From positions 35,774,104-35,838,103 of the forward strand of contig CM070725.1 of the NCBI GenBank assembly GCA_036346275.1: 64,000 nucleotides of DNA, in the 5' to 3' direction. The position numbers and the translations under genes are program-made. The DNA comes from Otatea glauca. Its lineage: Eukaryota > Streptophyta > Magnoliopsida > Poales > Poaceae. Positions 57,671 to 64,000 of the stretch are shown here, piece by piece (the stretch's first letter is position 1; the number at the start of each line of letters is the position of its first letter). The notes beneath the pieces were generated by a model. The model was not told the origin of the DNA. It searched no databases and saw only the letters and a program-made list of their open reading frames with translations.

Positions 57671-60600
57671 ATGGGTGATGATCGAAGGCGATGTATGACG
57701 GATGGAGGAGTGATGGGGGCACTCAAGGGAATGGGGCGATCACGGATGCTTTCTTGAAGCAAGCATTATTTGGAGGAGCTGAATATGTGTATTGCCCGTG
57801 TACCCTCTGCGAGAATAACAGCTACTACAGCAAGGATATAGTGCAGTATCACATTTGCAAAAACGGGTTCATGCCTAACTATTTGTTGTGGCACCGTCAT
57901 GGAGAGGCCGTAGGGCAGGCCATTGAGTCGGACCATGGGGAGGATCACGACCGGATGGAAGAGATGCTGGATGATCTTGGCAGGGGAACTAAATTTAACT
58001 CCGGGGAGTGGTCACAGCCGGAGGAGGTTAAGGAATTCTATAGGCTACTTGACACCTCGGATGAGAAGCTGCATGACTTAACCAATGTGACCGTCCTGCA
58101 GGCGGTTACACGGCTTATGTCGATGAAGTCTAAGTTAAACTTTTCGAACAAATGCTTCAACGCTTTGCTTGAACTTATGAATGATGTCCTTCCGCCTAAC
58201 CACAAGATGCCAAAGGATTTGTACCAATCGAAAAAGTTGATGGCCGGCCTCGGGATGAATTACCAGAAGATTGATGTGTGCGAGAATAATTGCATGCTGT
58301 TCTGGAAGGATCATGATAAGGATACTCATTGTATGCATTACGGTAAGTGTAGATTCGTTGAGGTGGTAGATGAGGAAGGGGTATCAGTGACTACAAAGGT
58401 CGTGACTAAACAGCTTCGGTACATGCCGATCACGGATAGGCTTAAACGGCTGTACATGTCAAAAGAAACAGCGAAACATATGCGGTGGCACAAAGAAGGT
58501 AAACGTGAGGACAAAGACCCGGATATGATGGTGCATCCGTCTGATGGCGAGGCATGGCGGGCATTGACCGATTAGATCCGTGATTTGCAAGCGACCCTAG
58601 GAGTGTCCGTCTTGGTTTGTCCACGGACGGTTTCACACCTTTCAGCACAAGCGCTAGCCCCTACTCTTGTTGGCCGGTCTTCATCATGCCATACAATCTT
58701 CCACCTGAGATTTGCTTGAAAGAGGGGTTCATATTCCTTGCTCTTGTCATTCCAGGTCCTAAGAATCCAGGGAAGGATCTCAATGTGTTCATGCGGCCCT
58801 TAATTGATGAGCTGAAAAAGTTGTTGCGAGGGGAAAAGCCATACGACAGCGTTGGTGGTAGATAATTTACCTTACGAGCCACATACCTGTGGTCGGTCCA
58901 TGATTTGTTGGCATATGGCATTTGGGCCGGCTGGTGTGTTCATGGTCGCCTGTGTTGTCCAATTTGTATGGTCGACTGATGCATTGAGTTCACGCACGGT
59001 AAAAGATCACATTCTTCGATTGCCATCGACGATGGCTTCCGGCGAGGCACCCTTTTAGGAATGACGCCAAAGCATTTCGAAAAGGAAAGAAAGTTAAAAA
59101 AGGGCCGCCGAAGCGACTCACCGGAGAGGAGATAGCTGAATGGCATAGTCGGCTTCTACGATCTACGTATGGGTTTCATCGCTATGGAAAAGAGCACAAC
59201 CGACTCATATTTCTTTTCTTTGGGAGTCGCTTACGCGAAAGCTTTGATTTTGCTGCATAACATTGATTTGATGCACCAAGAGCGCAATGTGGCAGAAAGC
59301 ATCATAAGCATGGTGTTTGATGTAACCGACAAAACAAAGGATAACGTGAGTGCTAGGAAAGATATGGGTGATCATTGTGCTAGGCCGTGGCTCGAGGTTA
59401 AAGTTGGTTTAAATGGAAATGAGAGCCGGCCACGAGCTCCATACTGTGTGAAGCCAGAAGACCGTGAACAGATTTTGAGGTGTTTGAAAACTCTAAAGTT
59501 TCCTGATCGCTATGCATCTAACATAAAACGGGTTGTGAATGTCAGCACCGGTAAGCTAAATGGGCTAAAGAGTCATGATTACCATATTATCATGGAAAGA
59601 CTTGTTCCGGTAATGTTTCGTGGCTATTTTGATAATGAGTTGTGGAGGATGTTAGCGAGCTCGCCACTTCTATAGGCGGATATGCGCTAAGGAAATCTCA
59701 AGACATTGATGCGAGTTAGAGAAGGGAATTCCATTGCTTGTATGCAAGTTGGAAAAACTTTCCCACCTGGTTTTATGAATGTGATGCAACATCCGCTTGT
59801 GCATCTACCTTGGGAAGCGAAGGTTGGAGGTCCCGCATTCGGATGGATGTATAGTCGAAAGGGAGTTGAAAAGCTTAGAGCTACAAATGCGCAACAAGGC
59901 AAGGGCAGAGGGTGTATCGCAGAGGCTTATGCAAGTAAAGAGATCACAAACTTCTCAACAAAGTATTTCGCACTCAAGCACAACGTGAATGCCCCTACGA
60001 ATCGGCACTGCGTCGGAAGAAGAACTGCAGTGCGAACTTAAGCTTTTTCAATGCAAGGGTCAACTCTTGGGTCGCATAATCGCACACCATGTTGAGTATG
60101 AGGAGTGGAACTCGCCATGCTTTACATGTTCACTAAAATGGTAGAAGTTGAAAATATTTTGAGTGACTTTCAATTAAGTTTTCAACATTTCAGTGTAGTG
60201 TCCTTTTTAACCCGAGAATAAATGACGCAGAGTGTTTGACAAAGAAAATTGGAAGTCAACTCGACAACCCACAACTAAGAAATTGGATAACCTACGTCGT
60301 GATGGGTTGAAAGGCGGCCCAAGCTTCGTGCAATGGTTCCACAAGATGTAATCTTGACTATTTATTCATTTTTCTAAAATGAATTGTTGTAGTAACTTAA
60401 TATTAGACTAACAGTGATGCATATTGCTATATAGTGTATGCGTGATGCCTCCATCCCTGAGGATCTCCGACAGCTCTCACATGGTGATGTGACGGCAAGG
60501 AGCTATAGTCGCTATGATGTGAACGGGTTCCGTTTTCGAACAGTGAAATTAGAAGCTAGCCGTCCACTTGCGGCCACTTCAAACAAATGGAGTAGTCACA

Positions 60601-61158
60601 ACGTCATCCGATTCCAAATGTGATATATTAGACTACTACGATGTTGTACAAAACATAATTGAGTATACCTTTGGGGTGCCAAAGAACTGAAGGTTGTGTT
60701 TTTGATTACCATTGGTTCGATCCACACAACGGCACACGTGTCGATGACTTTGGGATGGTGGAGGTGAAGCACGTCATGCGGCAGTGGCCACCTCAATAAC
60801 ATTGTGCTTGCACATCAAAGTTGAGCAGTGTACTACCCGAGCTATCCTCACCCTAGCTTGAAGGCTTGGTGGGTTGTATTTAAAGTTAACCTCAAGTATA
60901 TCCTCCCGGGATGTTTCGATGTGGCAAGCAACGAGAGAATGATGTGGGTGATGTATATCAAGAAGAAGCTATGGGGATTCTTTCCTTGTCTCCGACGGGC
61001 AGACTCGATCAATTACCTACCGATGCCACGGACGTAATAACGGATGAACCAGGCCCTTCACGAAAACGCCTCAAAAGTCGGTAAGGATTGCACGTCTTCA
61101 AGCACGTCTCAATGAAATACGAGTCGCAGAAGCAGATTCCGACGCGGATGACTTTTGA
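57671..61158 (+). pseudogene. TNP2-type CACTA transposase, nearly full length but broken
   Basis: The ATG at 57671 is followed by a 1-nt loss in the DRSWMY start motif. The frame then reads MYDGWRSDGG... from 57691. The transposase-associated domain is clear (YCPCTLCEN, then HICKNGFMPNYLLWHRHGE, about 57780-57905). The second block has LSFL-type NVTVLQAVTRLMSMK. The central TNP2 domain has TDGFTPFSTSASPYSCWPVF (about 58620-58680), PGPKNPGKDLNVFMRPLIDE and HNIDLMHQERN (about 59256-59290), which keep Asp residues expected in the catalytic core. DUF4218-type sequence (FPPGFMNVMQHPLVHLPWEA) lies at about 59570-60040. DUF4216-type sequence (SRYDVNGFRF; later AYWVVFKVN-like) lies at about 60430-61040. 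It ends SVRIARLQARLNEIRV...DF. Frameshifts or stops lie near 58577, 58862, 58975, 59675 and 60600, so no full protein is made. Confidence 0.85.
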
Positions 61159-61315
61159 TATGTATATTTTGTAAGATTATTGTTGCCTCGTTCATTTGTA
61201 CAAGTCATTATTGTCTCCTTCATTTTTTACAAGTTATTGTTGTCTCATTCATTTTTGCAAGTTATTGAAAATTATTTGTAAACCTGTATACTAACTCTTG
61301 TCAAATTTGAACAGA

Positions 61316-64000
61316 TGAGTATGTTCAGGCATTAGGTTGACAAGCTTAAAGGCAAGTTCAGCGAGTCGTCCTCTAGAAGGTCGAGGAGCAGGGTTCGATG
61401 CTCAGACTCGGCGTGTAGCAGCATATATATTTGCTGGGCTTGCAGACAGATAGGGCAGAGCAGCTCCAGAGGTGCTTCGATGAGCAGGCACGAGATCAGG
61501 CGCGGGAGCAGCCACAGGAGGACGAGGGATAGGTAGGGGTTGAGGAGGAGGGGCAGGTGGGATGTGAGGCGGACGACGAGGAGGTCGTTGGGGGTGGTGG
61601 CGGTGGGACGACAGATACAGATGTAGACGCCGAGGCCGAGGCAGCGGCGATGCAGAGTTGGCGGCGACCTTAGAGCCAGTTGAAGAGGGCGGGTCTTCTT
61701 CGGGTACCATCAGGTATATGCGTAGTATTGAATTATCATTTAATGTCCATATTTACATTGTAATGTCTATGAACTAATGATTTGCATTTTAGGTTTCGTA
61801 AAACTGTCTCAGTTCGTCCGAGATGCAACCCGGCCGATAGGAGGTTGATAGAGCTACATGGGAGCAGGTAACAGTTATATATGTCATGTCTTTTCTTTTA
61901 GCATGAGCTAAGTGACAACTTGTTGTTTTAATGCATCTTTGTCTTGTATTTTGTTGTAGGCACTGGAAAGAGCTGGGTTGGACTGGGTCAGGCCACATTA
62001 CAAATGTTAACGCCGTGCTGGGAGCCCTTGGCCGCTACTACTACCCTGGCATGGTTGAGTCAGGCGGGGATAGATTCGCGACCCACAACTGGAAGCACTG
62101 GGCGTTGAAGGAGAACGTGGAAGGAGGCAAAGACAACCAAACATGTCAGGGCGCAGTGTGGGCTGGCTTCTGCGTGAGTTTGCGTTATGTATTTACTCTA
62201 TTTGAGTATTGCTTTAAATGTAAATACAATTTGACAATGTGTGATTATATGCAGGAGAGGTTCCGGCTTGAGAACGAACACGATTACAATGCTTTGAAGA
62301 AGGCCAAAAGCGTCTTCAACAGGGCGGCACAAAAGGTTGTTAGAGATTCGTTCAGCAATGCACGGATTCAAGCTGTCATCAATTTTTACAAGAGGGTGAA
62401 GAAGGTGAACATGAGAAGAGGACCAGAGGCGAGGAGGATACACCTGACAGAACAAGAGTATCTCCAGAGCTCGGTCGATTGGATAATGAAGGACATGGAG
62501 GCTTGGAGGTGGATGTGCCGGTACTGGGGGTCGGGGGATTTTCAAGAAAAATCAAATAGAAATCGAGCGAACAGAAGAAGTAGATTGGGGAAGCACAAGT
62601 ACGGCACAGATGGACACATTGGCCTAGAGCAACGCATGGTAAGTATCGGTATTATAATTGTTAGTGAATTTGTCACTATGTTTCTAACTTTGCACCGTAG
62701 GAGGCTGAAAGTGGGAGTACTCCCACTTTTGTGGAAGTTTACATCCGGGGGCACCAAGGCGAGGATCCACGTAACCGGATGTTTTGTGCGACAGCGGGGC
62801 TAGTGAGAGGATGGTAAGCATAAATGACACAATATGTTTTGTGCAAATTTACATCCGGAGTACCAAAATGTCGCTTTTGCAAAGTCATATGCAGAACAAA
62901 TGACACAACGTCATGGGCCGGAGTTTGATTGGAGGGCCGCGCCAGTCGATGTGGAAGCGTTGTACCATGCTGGAGGGGGCCTAAAGCATAGGAGGTTCGT
63001 TAATAAAACTAATTTTAATTGTTTTCGCTCTACTAAGGAAAAAAATGTTGCATGGTCACATTTCAGTATATATCGTTTGTAGGTGAACCATGGGGGATGG
63101 AGTTGTGGACTGCGATCGTCTTCCACGATGCTCGGGTTCCTCACAGGGGAGTGCTCGCTCGTCGAGGTCCGCACGGGAAGCACAAGCGCACGAGGAGGCT
63201 CGTGAAGCGCGAGAGGAGGCTCGTCAAGCGTGAGAAAAGTCTCGTCAAGCACGAGAGGAAGCTCGCAGAAGCCGAGAAGACTCAAAATACATGAAAATGT
63301 ATCTGTAGGTACAATCTGAACTTTGAACAAATCGCTCAATTGTACATTTGTGAATAAAATCTAGCAAACAATCTATATGTAGCAACTGTCACAATCTCTT
63401 GGACCTAACGTGCCAGTGTTTCGCCCTCCTGTTATGCCGCAGGTAAAGATACTTGAGTTCATTACTCTCTAATTCACTTAGCTCAGAAATCACGCTTCTC
63501 ACAAACTTGACTATTATGTCATAGGGCTCCCAGCCACCTCTCTTCTACATGTTTTCTCCGCACATGCAACCACCACCACAAGGAGAAGCATCACAGGGTG
63601 CTCAGCCTTCCCCGGCGTCCTTCATAAACCCTACTGGGATGCAGGCACCACCCCTAGGAGATGCACCTCAGGTTATATGAAATTCTCATGCATTCTTTAT
63701 ATTTAAAAAACTCTATTCTGTATACTTTATATCACAAACTATGATCCACAGAGCTCCCAGCCTCCTCGTCCTTTCTACATGTTCACTCCACAGATGCAGC
63801 CACCTTCTGTAGGAGAGGCACCACAGGTAAAGACGGATCGGTTCAATTCGTTATTCAAAATTTTAATGAATGATTTATATGTGGCATAATGTACCTGTCT
63901 ATGCCTTACAGGGCTCCCAGCCTCCAAACCCGTTCTACATGTACCCACCACCTATGCCAGGCCAAGGAATGCCTATGTACTTCAATCCGTGGGCCCTGCA
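61316..64000 (+). pseudogene. Second CACTA gene, Ptta/En/Spm (transposase 24) type, multi-exon, runs off window
   Basis: Starts near 61316 (MSMFRH, then a stop where Gln is expected, then VDKLKGKFSE). It continues as an acidic Gln/Glu-rich exon to about 61680 with further stops, then FRKTVSVRPRCNPADRRL (about 61793-61868). The conserved domain follows: HWKELGWTGSGHITNVN to CQGAVWAGFC (61962-62173, donor GTGAGT). A helical exon ERFRLENEHDY...RKANN-like NRANRRSRLGKHKYGTDGHI (62255-62638, donor GTAAGT) is next, then EAESGSTPTFVEVYIRGHQG (62701-62816) and FAKSYAEQMTQRHG to GGGLKHRR (about 62850-62995). A charged REEAR-repeat exon (63083-63310) and proline-rich mini-exons (63383 on) end the visible part. 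This class acts with TNP2, probably in DNA binding. Several stops suggest decay. Confidence 0.75.
63383..64000 (+). repeat. Tandemly duplicated proline-rich mini-exons
   Basis: Four phase-0 coding blocks, each after an AG acceptor and (except the last) followed by a GT donor: 63383-63442 (20 codons), 63525-63671 (49 codons), 63752-63826 (25 codons) and 63912 to the window end. Three share the unit [GS]SQPP..FYM[FY][ST]P.MQPP...GEA.Q. The 49-codon exon holds two units (24 plus 25 codons) fused without an intron. Introns are about 80-85 bp. The array encodes a Pro/Gln/Met-rich C-terminal tail. Confidence 0.75.

Larger units (their letters stand above)
56554..64000 (+). mobile_element. CACTA (En/Spm) element 2, 5' part, runs off window
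   Basis: Starts CACTACAAGAAACAGTG, the classic grass CACTA terminus, inside the inverted LTR. Subterminal repeats, a GC-rich leader with a large hairpin, a TNP2-type transposase and a Ptta/En/Spm-type second gene follow on the same strand. More than 7.4 kb is visible; the 3' end lies outside. Confidence 0.9.

Overview
This window is eukaryotic, plant nuclear DNA, almost certainly from a grass (Poaceae). It is a block of nested transposable elements, as expected in gene-poor heterochromatin. The support is long-LTR Ty3/gypsy chromoviruses of the Tekay/Del type with initiator-Met primer sites, CACTA (En/Spm) elements with TNP2 and Ptta/En/Spm genes, a FAR1-type Mutator-like element, hAT-type MITEs and a Helitron-like 3' end. 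I could not assign a species. I found no bacterial or organellar genes, no rRNA, no functional tRNA gene, no CRISPR array and no intact ordinary host gene.

Layout, left to right. 1-2241: minus-strand Tekay-type LTR, cut by the window edge and inserted into the transposase of a CACTA element (2242-3782, minus). 3783-7100: low-coding DNA with one coding-like fragment and a Helitron-like 3' terminus at 6841. 7100 to about 11760: decayed MULE with a FAR1-like transposase (plus) and a convergent second gene (minus) split by a 345-bp hAT MITE. 11863-31316: a very long solo LTR opened by a nearly intact gypsy element (13864-27547, minus). 31317-32206: host-like DNA with one possible exon. 32215-33675: hAT-like element made of about six 170-bp degenerate repeats. 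33818 to about 35330: LTR fragment. 35746-36656: almost perfectly palindromic Mutator-type element with a 9-bp target duplication. 36666-39548: minus-strand LTR fragment. 39549-51369: second, heavily mutated gypsy element (plus) with a truncated 5' LTR. 51370-55041 and 55323-56553: two LTR fragments facing tail to tail around a 281-bp GC-rich spacer. 56554 to the window end: 5' part of a large CACTA element with TNP2 and Ptta/En/Spm genes.

How the parts relate. The two gypsy elements share an architecture: LTR, Met-tRNA primer site, an extra sense ORF of unknown function, gag-protease, pol with a C-terminal chromodomain, polypurine tract, LTR. Diverged LTRs across the window keep the same short islands. 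One is an exon-like acidic segment that in most copies ends in a GC-type splice donor (AAG|GCAAG). All four gypsy ORF starts sit at or one base from an AG acceptor. Together these suggest a conserved splicing programme producing subgenomic retrotransposon RNAs, with an extra ORF of vaguely dsRNA-binding-like pattern; this is the best candidate for an under-described system here. Other strong observations are the 911-bp palindrome that shares a module with the nearby hAT-like element, a 77-bp-arm hairpin in the CACTA leader, and tandemly duplicated proline-rich mini-exons in the CACTA second gene.
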